Shown one piece after another: positions 27,540-36,347 of a stretch of DNA of 64,000 nt. The notes under the pieces were generated by a model, which was not told the DNA's origin, ran no database searches, and saw only the letters and a program-made list of their open reading frames with translations. Each line of letters starts with the position of its first letter. Position 1 is the first letter of the stretch. A program made the translations under genes and the position numbers. This stretch comes from Thermoplasma volcanium GSS1 (lineage in GTDB: Archaea; Thermoplasmatota; Thermoplasmata; Thermoplasmatales; Thermoplasmataceae), in the NCBI RefSeq assembly GCF_000011185.1, contig NC_002689.2:434001-498000 (forward strand), given 5' to 3'.

Positions 27540-28262
27540 TCAAGTTTTCGAAAGGAGGAGAGATTTAATCTCTTCTGCATTTTTTGGCGCATAACCATTG
27601 TAATCATTGTTGAAGTAAATGTAAGCATAATCTGGCGATAAATCGATGATCCTATTGAGCATATCCTTCAGTTTTTCTAAAGGATAATCCGTAGCATATC
27701 CGTTTGTATCCCCATGCATTCTCATATATATGATAACATCTTGGATCAATAGGAACGGCAAATCTTTCGAACTTACCGTTGCTATGTGGAATCCATTATC
27801 TACCAATGAAGATAATATTTTTTTATCGAACCAACTTTTGTGCCTGAATTCCAATACCCTGCAATATTTGGATAATGGGATTTTCGCAATGAGTGATACG
27901 TTCTCTTCGCTATATTTAAATGAGGGCGGAAACTGGAACAATAAGCATCCTAATTTTTCTTTAAGCTTTCCTGCTACGTTGTAGAATTTCAATATTTCTT
28001 CATCGGTATCCCTAAGTCTTTTAATGTGGGTGATGGATCTATTTATCTTTAAACTGTAGGTGAAATTTTCCGGTGATGAATTATACCAACCCAAAGCTGT
28101 TTTATCCGAAGGAAAACGATAGAATGTTGAATTAAGTTCTACAGTATTAAATCGAGACGAGTAATAACGGAACCAATACTTCGTATGTATATCTTCAGGA
28201 TAAAACCTGCCTTTCCAGTGAAGATAGAACCATCCAGAACAGCCTATAAAAAATTTTACCAT
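27540..28262 (-). CDS. DUF72 (COG1801) TIM-barrel-like protein
   Basis: The 240-residue protein begins IGCSGWFYLHWKGRFYP and continues FNTVELNSTFYRFP, LLFQFPPSF, VLEFRHKSWF and YIYFNNDYNGYAPKNA, all diagnostic for DUF72. The family has a TIM-barrel fold and unknown activity; some members lie near nuclease or sugar genes. It is convergent with the DUF1641 gene, four bases away, so the two transcripts end against each other. Confidence 0.9.
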   Translation of the reverse strand: MVKFFIGCSGWFYLHWKGRFYPEDIHTKYWFRYYSSRFNTVELNSTFYRFPSDKTALGWYNSSPENFTYSLKINRSITHIKRLRDTDEEILKFYNVAGKLKEKLGCLLFQFPPSFKYSEENVSLIAKIPLSKYCRVLEFRHKSWFDKKILSSLVDNGFHIATVSSKDLPFLLIQDVIIYMRMHGDTNGYATDYPLEKLKDMLNRIIDLSPDYAYIYFNNDYNGYAPKNAEEIKSLLLSKT

Positions 28263-28511
28263 GTGTCCCAGTTATAGTAATATATTACAATTTCTTTATC
28301 TTTATGAATTTATGTTTTTAGATCTTTGTGCCTCATGTTCTTGAAATATTATAGAAAATTCGTTCTAGTGTTAACTAAAAGGAACAACGAGGCAATTTTT
28401 TTATAAATGTGTATTATTCATAAAATAATCATATTTATGAATATTCTGTACAGATATGATAAGTTTAAATATTTCTATGAAATTATTAGGTGATTAAGCA
28501 GAGGAATATAA
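28263..28511 (+). promoter_or_regulatory. Control region of the second YeeE/YedE gene with a 9-base inverted repeat
   Basis: At 28416-28442 arms ATTCATAAA and TTTATGAAT are perfectly inverted around a nine-base spacer. GTTTAAATATTTC near 28462-28474 is a likely TATA box, and AGGTGATTAAGCAGAGGAAT precedes ATG 28512. Unlike most genes here, the transcript may have a real leader with a Shine-Dalgarno. Confidence 0.5.
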
Positions 28512-29720
28512 ATGATAAGTGTGACAGCATATGAGTGGATCGGCCTATTCATTGGTATGATTATTGGCGGATTGGCTGAGGCGTGGGGGATCTCTAACCC
28601 TGAAGTTCTCATCAGACTTGGAAAATGGGAAGACAGGCTATTCATCGGCTGCATCGCAATTGCAATAGGCGCAGGTGCAATAGTACTATATGGGCTTTCA
28701 GCTCTAGGAGTGTCTTTCCATTGGGGTATAAAGCCAGATTACGTGATCGGTGTTGCTCTCGGTGGGATAATATTTGGTACTGGTATAGCCATATCTGGCT
28801 ACGTGCCGGGTACCGTCTGGATGGCCCTCGGTGAAGGGAGGAGAGACGCAATATACGCTGTGCTTGGTGGCCTTCTGGGTGCTGCAAGCTGGACATTGAT
28901 TTATCAAACAAGTTTTGGACATTGGCTTACAACTTACCTGAACTTTGGTCAGATTTATTTCGGTGGAAAAGTCGGTACTGACTTAAAATTAGGCTTTATT
29001 ATAGCGATAGTTTGGGCTATCATAATGTTCGTTATAGCATATACGCTTCCAAGGTATAGAAAAGGGAAGAGTTGTGCATACCTTTCCACACACAAAAATT
29101 ATAAACTGGATGCAGAGGAAGAAAAGGAGTATATAGAGACAGCAAACTTCTTGATGGAAGGAACTTCTATGCCTATCGGTAAAAACAATTTACCAGAGAA
29201 GGTAAATTATCACTGGACAGTTTCATCAAAACTCTTCGGCGTAACTATGCTGTCTGTTGGGATCATTATAGGTCTTACCGTAGTGCTTGAGATGTTTCTG
29301 CACCAGATATTTGGAGAATCAACTACATATTCATGGATTGTTGCTCAGATATGGCTTCCGGCTGGGTACTGGCAGTACAGCACAATAGTTGTACACACCA
29401 TAGGATGGGAACCATTCAGTGATATAGGTACCCTATTCGGTGCATTCCTCGCTTCAATCTTCTTCACAAGGAGATTCCAGGCTTTCAGTAATGTTATACC
29501 TCCATCTTGGAAGGAAAGATTTGGGAACAGCCAGATCAAAAGGGCTGCTGGGGCTTTTTCAGGAGCATACCTGATGCTGCTTGGTGCACGGATGGCAGAC
29601 GGATGTGCCTCAGGACACATATTGAGTGGTGATTTACAGATGGCTGTGAGCAGCTTGGAGTTCTTCATATTCGTAGTAATATTCCTGCTTCTTGTTGCTC
29701 ATATAATATACAGGAGGTAA
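28512..29720 (+). CDS. YeeE/YedE (TsuA-like) sulfur-compound transporter, second paralog
   Basis: The 402-residue protein is a shorter paralog of the one at 24260-25657. Shared blocks include GYVPGTVWMALGEGRRDAIYA, HQIFGESTTYSWI, IGWEPFSDIG and GARMADGCASGHILSG with the family Cys. About nine membrane helices are visible. It lacks the first paralog's N-terminal helix of about 60 residues and its insertion before GWEPF. A two-helix protein follows six bases after its stop. It may transport the same or a related sulfur species. Confidence 0.85.
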   Translation: MISVTAYEWIGLFIGMIIGGLAEAWGISNPEVLIRLGKWEDRLFIGCIAIAIGAGAIVLYGLSALGVSFHWGIKPDYVIGVALGGIIFGTGIAISGYVPGTVWMALGEGRRDAIYAVLGGLLGAASWTLIYQTSFGHWLTTYLNFGQIYFGGKVGTDLKLGFIIAIVWAIIMFVIAYTLPRYRKGKSCAYLSTHKNYKLDAEEEKEYIETANFLMEGTSMPIGKNNLPEKVNYHWTVSSKLFGVTMLSVGIIIGLTVVLEMFLHQIFGESTTYSWIVAQIWLPAGYWQYSTIVVHTIGWEPFSDIGTLFGAFLASIFFTRRFQAFSNVIPPSWKERFGNSQIKRAAGAFSGAYLMLLGARMADGCASGHILSGDLQMAVSSLEFFIFVVIFLLLVAHIIYRR

Positions 29721-29725
29721 GTGAG

Positions 29726-30013
29726 ATGTCAAGTGAAATTAATGAAGAAAAATTAAACACAACTATGGAGGAAAGAAGAAAGAAGGAACCCGAGAGAAAA
29801 AATGAAGGTGGAATAAAAGCGTTCATATTAAGCATGGTGGCTATTGTCGTGATTACGGCTGCGTTGACCTCGGGCACATACAAGGGATACGATCCTAACC
29901 CTTATTCAGTGGCAATAACCGGATTCTTCGCCATAGTAACTATAGTAATGACAGCAGTATGGTATAGATCGAAATACAATAATTACTTTTACAATTCGGA
30001 TCAAAAAAATTAA
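29726..30013 (+). CDS. Small two-helix membrane protein linked to the transporter
   Basis: A 95-residue protein with a charged N-terminus (EERRKKEPERKNEGG), two membrane helices (FILSMVAIVVITAALTSG and VAITGFFAIVTIVMTAVWY) and a polar tail. Its start follows GGAGGTAAGTGAG, a strong ribosome site that also spans the end of the transporter gene. I do not recognise a family. Tight coupling suggests an accessory subunit of the second YeeE/YedE transporter. Confidence 0.7.
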   Translation: MSSEINEEKLNTTMEERRKKEPERKNEGGIKAFILSMVAIVVITAALTSGTYKGYDPNPYSVAITGFFAIVTIVMTAVWYRSKYNNYFYNSDQKN

Positions 30014-30025
30014 TGGCTATTGCCA

Positions 30026-31282
30026 TTAATTCCTATTGAGAGTTGCAGTCATGCAGTGAGCTCCACCGTATCCTCCTGTTAGTTCTATCAACTCTGCATC
30101 TATAAAATCTATTCCAAAATCTTTTATCTCCTTTCTATTTGGGAATATTTTTTCTCCTATTTTACTCAGTTCTGTTTTTATTACTTCTTCAGTTGATTTA
30201 TCAAATGCCCTCTGGCTTATTAGCCGTTTTATGACACTTTCCACGTTAACAGATATTATCTTTCTATCGCTTATTGTTAGGAAATTGGAAGAATAGGCAA
30301 GTTGTTCTGGAACTGTTAGGTCTATGAAATTAAAACCCTTCTCCTTCAAGTATTCGTAAAGGTTAGTTTCGCTTAATTTTTCGTATCTGCTCCTTGATTT
30401 TTTCCCGTAAACGCGTGCTTTTGCCCTTTTTGCGAGATATGTGGATGTAACGGCAATACCATCGCCAGCCAAATTAAAGTAAGTATCCAGATGCATGTTC
30501 ACCATATTGTCCTCCTGAGAAAATTCGTATTTTGGATTTTCAACAACTAGCACCTCGTCACAGTCTATTTTTCCTGAAGATAATGCCTGGAAAGCGCCAT
30601 TGTAATCTGTCCTCGATCCAGTTCCTATAAATGCGAAATCGCCTGCGGGCATGAAATCTCCCCCTTCAAAATGTGCGTTTTGAGGCATTTTAAAGGCGTC
30701 CGTTTCGCCAAACACGTTCAGCAGTACGAAACTGGTTATATCAGATTCACTCTTTCTCTGTTCTCTCTTCATATTTCCAATTATCACTCCGGAATCAGCT
30801 ACTGCCTGCTGATCCCTCATAAAATAGAGGTTAGCCAGCGGTATATTCGAGTAGACAGTAGGATAATTGCCTGAGTTTTCATAGTCGTTTTTAAGGTCTA
30901 TAGATGGTTCAAGTATGAGATAATCAAGAAGCGTTTTACTGTCTATTTGCCTGATATTTTCAGCGAATTCGTTTTCTGCCCTTCTTATATCCTCTATCCT
31001 GCCATAGAAATGTACTATAGACCTGACATAGTTCAGTAAAAGCTCCCTGAAATTTGCATCATAATCAGCCTTTTTTATTATTTCTTCTTCAAGCCTGTAT
31101 ACTTTAATTCCATTCTCCCGTAAAATTTCTTCAAGCCTAATGTGCTCTTCAATGGCTTTTTTTACACTGAAAACTCTCTCGAATAGAAAAGGCCTCGGAG
31201 CAAGCATCGCATACTCTATTTCTATGGATGGCCTGTGTATCATGACCTCCCTGAGGGGAGACCACTCTGACCGTGCTCGCAT
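30026..31282 (-). CDS. arcA: Arginine deiminase
   Basis: The 418-residue enzyme has the family blocks ARSEWSPLREVMIHRP near the start, LANLYFMRDQQAV, HFEGGDFM, MHLDTYFN and the catalytic Cys410 in GGAHCMT. It converts L-arginine to citrulline and ammonia. Bacterial pathways continue with ornithine carbamoyltransferase and carbamate kinase to make ATP, but neither gene is adjacent. The enzyme is uncommon in archaea. Ammonia release could buffer against acid in an organism living near pH 2; that is inference. Confidence 0.92.
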   Translation of the reverse strand: MRARSEWSPLREVMIHRPSIEIEYAMLAPRPFLFERVFSVKKAIEEHIRLEEILRENGIKVYRLEEEIIKKADYDANFRELLLNYVRSIVHFYGRIEDIRRAENEFAENIRQIDSKTLLDYLILEPSIDLKNDYENSGNYPTVYSNIPLANLYFMRDQQAVADSGVIIGNMKREQRKSESDITSFVLLNVFGETDAFKMPQNAHFEGGDFMPAGDFAFIGTGSRTDYNGAFQALSSGKIDCDEVLVVENPKYEFSQEDNMVNMHLDTYFNLAGDGIAVTSTYLAKRAKARVYGKKSRSRYEKLSETNLYEYLKEKGFNFIDLTVPEQLAYSSNFLTISDRKIISVNVESVIKRLISQRAFDKSTEEVIKTELSKIGEKIFPNRKEIKDFGIDFIDAELIELTGGYGGAHCMTATLNRN

Positions 31283-31344
31283 ATACCAATATAGCTAACT
31301 CAATTATAAACTTCAATTTATTTGGCCATGTGGTGAAGTATCTG

Positions 31345-32352
31345 TCACATGAAGTATTTTCCTTTGTATGTGAATAAATAGACTTCATCAGACTCTGGAG
31401 TGCCTTTGACCGTGATCATCTTAAAAGTCTGTGCATCCATCAGGAGGCTTTCATTTCCCTGCCTTGAGACAACTATGAATTTTCTCATTTGTGGTTCTTT
31501 GGTGACGATCTTTCCATCGTTTACAAAGAACGTGTTTCTGTTTATCCTTGTCTTATCTTCTGTTTCTACGTCAATCACATCTATGTGCCTATTCCTTATG
31601 GCGGTAAGTATATACTTCTTCCTGTTTACAGAAAGGAGCGATCCCTCCTTAGCATCAAGTATCCTCAACGAATACGTGAATCTGAAGAACTTCTTTCCAT
31701 CCTTTACTCCAGCCAACGTTTTCGTAACTATTATGCTTGAAAAGAAATGATCTAGGACAAAGGATGAAACTACATCGCCGTCAGTCCTCTTGCCTAAATA
31801 TATGTCAATCCCTTCAGGCTTTTTTTCCACCTTTGAAATAAAAGATTCAGCATCTTCCTTCTTTCTTTTCTCGACAATAGCTTCGATACTTTCAAGGACT
31901 GATTCTAGTATATTATCATACTTTGTGCTTACTGTCCTTAACTGTATTGTAGCTTCAAAATATGAACCAGTTATCTTGTTGCAAGTTGGGCAGCTTATGT
32001 AAGTAACGGAATAAGGAATAGCTACATTTTGAATTTTGTCCTTCATATTGCTTCTTTTTATTGTAACCGGAAGTATTATCTGCTTATTCTTTTCATCGAA
32101 GAATATGCCCTTTTCATCGCCTGAAATCCGGGCATTAACGTCGCTGCATTTAACTTCATCAAGCAGCATCGGCAACAGCTTATTGCCGTAGCTATCCCTG
32201 TACCATTTTTTACCTATGCGTATAGATCCACACTTTGGGCAGAATACCAAGCTGACTGGGCCGATATTTTCAACGTTTGTGTTATCATAAATGCAACTGC
32301 TGCACATGCCATGCTCAACAGCTTCATTTCTGCCACAAACTACACACTTCAT
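31345..32352 (-). CDS. Nmd3 family ribosome-biogenesis protein
   Basis: The 335-residue protein begins MKCVVCGRNEA, MCSSCIYD and LVFCPKCGSIRIGKKW, giving the successive CxxC zinc ribbons of Nmd3, and ISCPTCNKITGSYFEATIQLR follows, a highly conserved family segment. Eukaryotic Nmd3 loads the export factor on the 60S subunit; the archaeal form presumably acts in late large-subunit assembly. It is encoded 62 bases upstream of arginine deiminase on the same strand, and the two may share a transcript by chance only. Confidence 0.92.
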   Translation of the reverse strand: MKCVVCGRNEAVEHGMCSSCIYDNTNVENIGPVSLVFCPKCGSIRIGKKWYRDSYGNKLLPMLLDEVKCSDVNARISGDEKGIFFDEKNKQIILPVTIKRSNMKDKIQNVAIPYSVTYISCPTCNKITGSYFEATIQLRTVSTKYDNILESVLESIEAIVEKRKKEDAESFISKVEKKPEGIDIYLGKRTDGDVVSSFVLDHFFSSIIVTKTLAGVKDGKKFFRFTYSLRILDAKEGSLLSVNRKKYILTAIRNRHIDVIDVETEDKTRINRNTFFVNDGKIVTKEPQMRKFIVVSRQGNESLLMDAQTFKMITVKGTPESDEVYLFTYKGKYFM

Positions 32353-32378
32353 TTAATACCTATATTGCGAGTTTATTA

Positions 32379-32996
32379 TTAAGTTTTGAGGCGTACTTTC
32401 TTCGCCCTTACAATTGCTAAGTTTGCAAGGTATATCGATACTACTATGTCTATGACAGAGATGCCAAACACCTCACCTTCAGCCACTGAACCCCATCTTA
32501 CGGAAGAATACACGATCCAAGATGCGAGTATTATTAAAATTATTGTAATGCCAAATTTTTTGTCTCCAACTAAATACATACCAATACCAATCGTTACAAA
32601 TGATATCGAACTCAATATGAAGAACCATATTGAAACAAAGGCGTGTGGATAGGTGCCCTCGTGGTAGATACCTATAAGAGCAAGGAATAGGGCCGATATT
32701 ATAAAGAAGGATAGCCCCATTATCTCTACTTTTGAATTTACGTGTGATATAGAAAGGACTGAAAAAGAAAATACAAGGAGAGCAGTAACCATTAATCCTC
32801 CATTGTAAATGAACGGATATGTTGGAGCAGGATGTCCGTTTGAGATGAAGTTTCCTCCACCCAAATCACTGAGTGCATTTACATTTATCCTAAACCACGG
32901 GTTAAAATGTATAGATATAGCAATGGTTAACCATGCACATATGATAGCTGCTATTCCTGTGAAAAATATTAAATTGTAAAAATCCCGCTGCATCAA
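32379..32996 (-). CDS. DUF998 membrane protein
   Basis: The 205-residue protein has six hydrophobic helices. Its family marker is the first-loop motif NPWFRINVNALSDLGGG followed by YPFIYNGGLMVTALL. DUF998 members are of unknown function, common in archaea. It is read in the same direction as nmd3, 27 bases upstream of that gene. The spacer to the divergent DUF763 gene is only 72 bases and holds both promoters. Confidence 0.8.
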   Translation of the reverse strand: MMQRDFYNLIFFTGIAAIICAWLTIAISIHFNPWFRINVNALSDLGGGNFISNGHPAPTYPFIYNGGLMVTALLVFSFSVLSISHVNSKVEIMGLSFFIISALFLALIGIYHEGTYPHAFVSIWFFILSSISFVTIGIGMYLVGDKKFGITIILIILASWIVYSSVRWGSVAEGEVFGISVIDIVVSIYLANLAIVRAKKVRLKT

Positions 32997-33068
32997 AAAT
33001 AATATATAAATTAACGTTAAGAACTTTTTCTAAGAAAAGATTTTTAATCGCAAAAAAATTGTCTAATA

Positions 33069-34151
33069 TTGGAAAGAAAAGGTACATCTATACTGCCGCT
33101 CCATTATGGGCACCCTCCTGAATATTTATACTGCAGGGCAGTAAAGCTTTCTGGCCTGCTCTCAGAGCTCGTTATAGAGAACTACGGTGTAGAAGAACTA
33201 ATAAGGAGGATCGCAGACCCCTTCTGGTTCCACTCTATGTCCTTAGCTATAGGCTTCGATTGGAACTCTAGCGGTACTACTGTATTTGCACTTAGCGCTT
33301 TGAAGGATTACTTCAGCAAAAGACCCGGCGAGATCGTAATCTGTGGCGGAAAGGGAAAGAAAATGGGTAGTATGCAGGATGAACTCGAATCTGCTAGAGC
33401 CTTAGGGTTTATTACAGCAAGTGAATCCAACAAATTATCGGTGGATGCAAAGAGAGTAGCTAAAATCGATAACAATCTTTTGCAGGATGGTTTTGATATA
33501 TACCTGCAGTTTCTTGTGGTCTCTTCAAAGGGTACCCATGCCGTAGTGCAGCAGGGCATGAATACTCAGCTGCGATCTGCAAGGAGATATCATTGGACCT
33601 TAGGCAATACGTTTGCAGGTATTGATGGCAGAAACGGCATCTCTTCTGAGCTAGTGTTGGATAGAACGTTAGACTTATCGGCTAAAGAAAGTGAAGGGAA
33701 TAGGAAAGGTATAGTTGACGTTATACGGGAGAAGTCCTTTTTGAATGTCCCTGGCGAGAAACAAGCTACTCTCGATGGATTTGTTATGCCTGAGCTAAGG
33801 ATGGATTATAGGATCAATTGGAATAAAGTCAGGAATCTTTACGAATATAATGTAGACGACTTCGAGCAGGTGTACATGGCCCCAGGCATTGGAAAAAGCA
33901 CCATAAGAGCCCTCTCCTTCCTTGCGGAGATAGTATACGGAGAAAAGCCTTCTTTCAAGGATCCAGTAAAATACTCGTTCGCATTAGGCGGCAAAGACGG
34001 GGTGCCAAAGCCTGTCAACGTATACGATTATGACAAAGCGATCGAGTTCTATCAAGATGTCCTAAAACACATTGAAATCGGTGATCAATCTAGAAAGAAC
34101 CTTGTTAAACTATTGGCAAGAATGAGTGCTGAGGCTTCCAGAATAAAATAA
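33069..34151 (+). CDS. DUF763 (COG1415) protein
   Basis: A 360-residue protein starting KGTSILPLHYGHPPEYLYCRAVKLSG, a segment typical of DUF763, with IADPFWFHSMSLAIGFDWNSSG and VYMAPGIGKSTIRALSFLAEIVYG further on. The last block resembles a helix-hairpin-helix, suggesting nucleic-acid binding. The family has no assigned function. The first in-frame start is TTG 33069, and no ATG fits the conserved N-terminus, so TTG is taken. Confidence 0.85.
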   Translation: MERKGTSILPLHYGHPPEYLYCRAVKLSGLLSELVIENYGVEELIRRIADPFWFHSMSLAIGFDWNSSGTTVFALSALKDYFSKRPGEIVICGGKGKKMGSMQDELESARALGFITASESNKLSVDAKRVAKIDNNLLQDGFDIYLQFLVVSSKGTHAVVQQGMNTQLRSARRYHWTLGNTFAGIDGRNGISSELVLDRTLDLSAKESEGNRKGIVDVIREKSFLNVPGEKQATLDGFVMPELRMDYRINWNKVRNLYEYNVDDFEQVYMAPGIGKSTIRALSFLAEIVYGEKPSFKDPVKYSFALGGKDGVPKPVNVYDYDKAIEFYQDVLKHIEIGDQSRKNLVKLLARMSAEASRIK

Positions 34152-34196
34152 TTATTATTTAAAAACATTTAAATTTGAATCTGCTATTTGTGAAAC

Positions 34197-34499
34197 ATGG
34201 CAGAATACAAATGCTATGTTTGCGAAAAGCCAGTTAAGACCGGGGAAAAATTCACATTTACTAAGAAAGGTTCAGTTCACTATGACTGCTTTATTGCAGA
34301 CAAAAGGAACAAACTGGGCGAGGAGAAGCTTGAAAACCTTAGAGTCCTATCGATTTTATTAGACTCCAATCTGCAGAACCTTGTTAATGTACTAGGTGTG
34401 CCTGCAGATTCTCCTGAATTAGCTGAAATAAAAAGGCAAAATATTCAAAGCATAGAGAAAATGGCAGGTGATATAACTAGAAAGATAGAAGAATTATGA
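34197..34499 (+). CDS. DUF2175 zinc-ribbon protein
   Basis: A 100-residue protein with a zinc site formed by [15 protein letters not shown] and flanking positions, then a helical tail. It matches the archaeal DUF2175 (COG4847) group, whose function is unknown. A TATA-like ATTTAAAAACATTTAAAT block precedes the ATG at 34197. Its stop codon overlaps the end of rps27ae on the other strand by six bases. Confidence 0.75.
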   Translation: MAEYKCYVCEKPVKTGEKFTFTKKGSVHYDCFIADKRNKLGEEKLENLRVLSILLDSNLQNLVNVLGVPADSPELAEIKRQNIQSIEKMAGDITRKIEEL

Positions 34500-34661
34500 T
34501 TTTGCTTTTTTAACCTTTTTAAATTCTGTGTAGCCGCACCTACCACAGGTGAACCTGTCTGCGTGTTCAGCAAGAAACACTCCAGGGCCGCACCTTGGGC
34601 AAAATCTGTGCTTCCTTACAAGTTTTCCATCCGCGATTTCGTATAGTTCTCTCTTTTGCAT
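34494..34661 (-). CDS. rps27ae: Ribosomal protein S27ae
   Basis: A 55-residue zinc-ribbon protein: [37 protein letters not shown] and [11 protein letters not shown], the complete archaeal S27ae pattern with four cysteines. It was found by reading the reverse strand after rps24e. The ATG at 34661 lies 12 bases after the rps24e stop, closing the operon that begins with rpoE. Eukaryotic versions are fused to ubiquitin; archaeal ones are not. Confidence 0.95.
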   Translation of the reverse strand: MQKRELYEIADGKLVRKHRFCPRCGPGVFLAEHADRFTCGRCGYTEFKKVKKAKS

Positions 34662-34672
34662 TCATACACCCC

Positions 34673-34972
34673 TTATTTTGCTTCCTTCTGTTTTAGCCCG
34701 TTTCTTATCAGTTCGTAGTCTGGTTCATACAGCATTGCACTGGCTTTGTCTTGGTATATCTTTGTATATCCCACAATTTCGTGCTTGCCAGTAAGCTGTT
34801 TGTTGCTCTCCACTATGATAAGCTCTTTCTGTGCGCCCTCGTGCTTCGCAATTATTTCCTTTATCTCTTCCCTAGAAGGTGTCCTTGCGTTTTCAAACTT
34901 TAGCGTGTACTTCAATTCCTTCCTCTTTAGGATAGGATTGTCCCTCTTTTCAGTTATTACTAATTCAACCAT
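34673..34972 (-). CDS. rps24e: Ribosomal protein S24e
   Basis: The 99-residue protein begins MVELVITEKRDNPILKRKELKYTLKFENARTPSR, as S24e does, and contains GYTKIYQDKASAMLYEPDY. An upstream in-frame GTG (34981) exists, but AGGTGA just before ATG 34972 fixes the start there. It binds the 30S body. It follows the dephospho-CoA kinase gene by 11 bases. Confidence 0.95.
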   Translation of the reverse strand: MVELVITEKRDNPILKRKELKYTLKFENARTPSREEIKEIIAKHEGAQKELIIVESNKQLTGKHEIVGYTKIYQDKASAMLYEPDYELIRNGLKQKEAK

Positions 34973-34983
34973 ACCATTCACCT

Positions 34984-35484
34984 TTATTCTATGGCCATCT
35001 TGGCAATAACCTCGGTTACGTGATCCCTAAGGTCATCTGTAACTGTCAAGGCGGCCATACCAACATCGGGTATGCCATAGGCTATTACCGTATTATTCTT
35101 TGAATAATAAATTATCGGAAGGACAGCAAGATCCTCCTCACCGATGACCTCTATCCGTGTCGGCTTATTATTTTCTATCGAACTCTTTATAGCTTCTATG
35201 AGATCGAAAGATATAGTTCCAGGGTCGTTTCTTACAGTTATAGATCCTTCTTCGTGTTGAAATATGCTTTCTCCTCTCTTTGTTTTTAAATCGACAATTT
35301 GGAGAAATAATTTCGCGCCTGCTCTCCTTAGATTCGTTGTAGTCACATCCCCAACTGAATCCAACTGTGTTGATTTGGAGACCTCTACCATCTCATCTAT
35401 CGTTACTAGCTTCCCATTTCTTTTCTTTATTTCTTCCCTAGCCTCAGCAGTAATTATATATTTACTGCCTGACCTTAATAGCAT
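34984..35484 (-). CDS. GTP-dependent dephospho-CoA kinase (DUF359)
   Basis: A 166-residue DUF359 protein: [28 protein letters not shown] at the start, [42 protein letters not shown] and [14 protein letters not shown]. The family performs the last step of CoA synthesis in archaea using GTP. The frame is open 36 bases further upstream, but ATG 35484, inside the end of spt4, gives the standard N-terminus. Its place between spt4 and rps24e is conserved in many archaea. Confidence 0.9.
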   Translation of the reverse strand: MLLRSGSKYIITAEAREEIKKRNGKLVTIDEMVEVSKSTQLDSVGDVTTTNLRRAGAKLFLQIVDLKTKRGESIFQHEEGSITVRNDPGTISFDLIEAIKSSIENNKPTRIEVIGEEDLAVLPIIYYSKNNTVIAYGIPDVGMAALTVTDDLRDHVTEVIAKMAIE

Positions 35485-35656
35485 ACATACCTGGCTCAGA
35501 TATTCCTGCACGCTTAGCAATTGCAGAAAATTCCGGTTCTGTTATAATGAGGAATCCAAACCATTCAGTTGTAGTCTTCTCATCTGGATGAATTGGGCAT
35601 GTTTTCTCAGGTGTTAGCCTTTTACATTTTTTGCAGGCCCTATACTGTACCTTCAT
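35462..35656 (-). CDS. spt4: Transcription elongation factor Spt4
   Basis: A 64-residue protein: [26 protein letters not shown], with a zinc site of three cysteines where His appears to replace the fourth Cys (CPIH rather than CPxC), then [23 protein letters not shown], the Spt4 strand-helix block. Spt4 binds Spt5 on RNA polymerase to aid elongation. ATG 35656 overlaps the rpoE stop (ATGA). The end overlaps the kinase gene by 23 bases. Confidence 0.9.
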   Translation of the reverse strand: MKVQYRACKKCKRLTPEKTCPIHPDEKTTTEWFGFLIITEPEFSAIAKRAGISEPGMYAIKVRQ

Positions 35657-36231
35657 GCTTGTGCCTCCTTTTCCAACCACTCTAGCTTCCCTAATCCGAC
35701 CTGCTTCATAGTGAATCCTATCTTGCTATCCTCAACAGATGACGAAGCCAGATTTAAGGCCACTATCCTTACCCTTACCTTGTCGCCAACCTTAAGATCC
35801 CTCTTTGTATCTTTTCCTATAAACCTCTTATTCTCAAGATCTACGTCTATCCTATCATCCATAATCTGGCTTATATGGAGAAGCCCCTCGAATGAGCTGA
35901 ATTTCACAAATGCGCCAAACTTCTGTACAGAAACAACCTCTCCGTCCACTATCTCCTGCATTTCGGGGTAGAATACTAATGCACTGTATTTTACCTCTTG
36001 ATATACGCCACCGTCGCCGTGAACTATTGAGCCTTCGCCGACTGCCTTTGTGCTTATGATAGATATGACAAGATACTTCCCCTCGTTTACACCCGTTTTT
36101 TCATTTACTACATCTACTAACTTCCCCTCGAGGGAACGCTTAGTTACTTCCTCAACGGCCTTATCGTAATCCTCACCAAGCATATCCGGAGGGATTCTTG
36201 CTATATATTTATCTTCAACCATCATATACAT
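35653..36231 (-). CDS. rpoE: RNA polymerase subunit E' (Rpo7)
   Basis: The 192-residue protein has the N-terminal tip domain (VEDKYIARIPPDMLG) and a C-terminal S1 fold (GEVVSVQKFGAFVKFSSFEGLLHISQI). It forms the polymerase stalk with subunit F. AGGTGAT overlaps an earlier GTG (36240), so ATG 36231 is taken as the start; ATG 36225 and 36222 also occur. It heads the operon rpoE-spt4-dephospho-CoA kinase-rps24e-rps27ae. Confidence 0.94.
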   Translation of the reverse strand: MYMMVEDKYIARIPPDMLGEDYDKAVEEVTKRSLEGKLVDVVNEKTGVNEGKYLVISIISTKAVGEGSIVHGDGGVYQEVKYSALVFYPEMQEIVDGEVVSVQKFGAFVKFSSFEGLLHISQIMDDRIDVDLENKRFIGKDTKRDLKVGDKVRVRIVALNLASSSVEDSKIGFTMKQVGLGKLEWLEKEAQA

Positions 36232-36347
36232 ACATATCACCTTTAACTGGACTTATATTATTACTATTATATTTTACATGCTTGCTAAGTCAACTTATAT
36301 TTAAACTTAAACCTTATTCATAAGATAATAATTAATTTTGCTTAAGA

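Noticed and set aside
28625-28922. Overlapping frames on both strands inside the second YeeE/YedE gene
   Set aside because: They cover the most conserved transporter segment and encode Arg/Ser-rich nonsense; shadows of the real frame.
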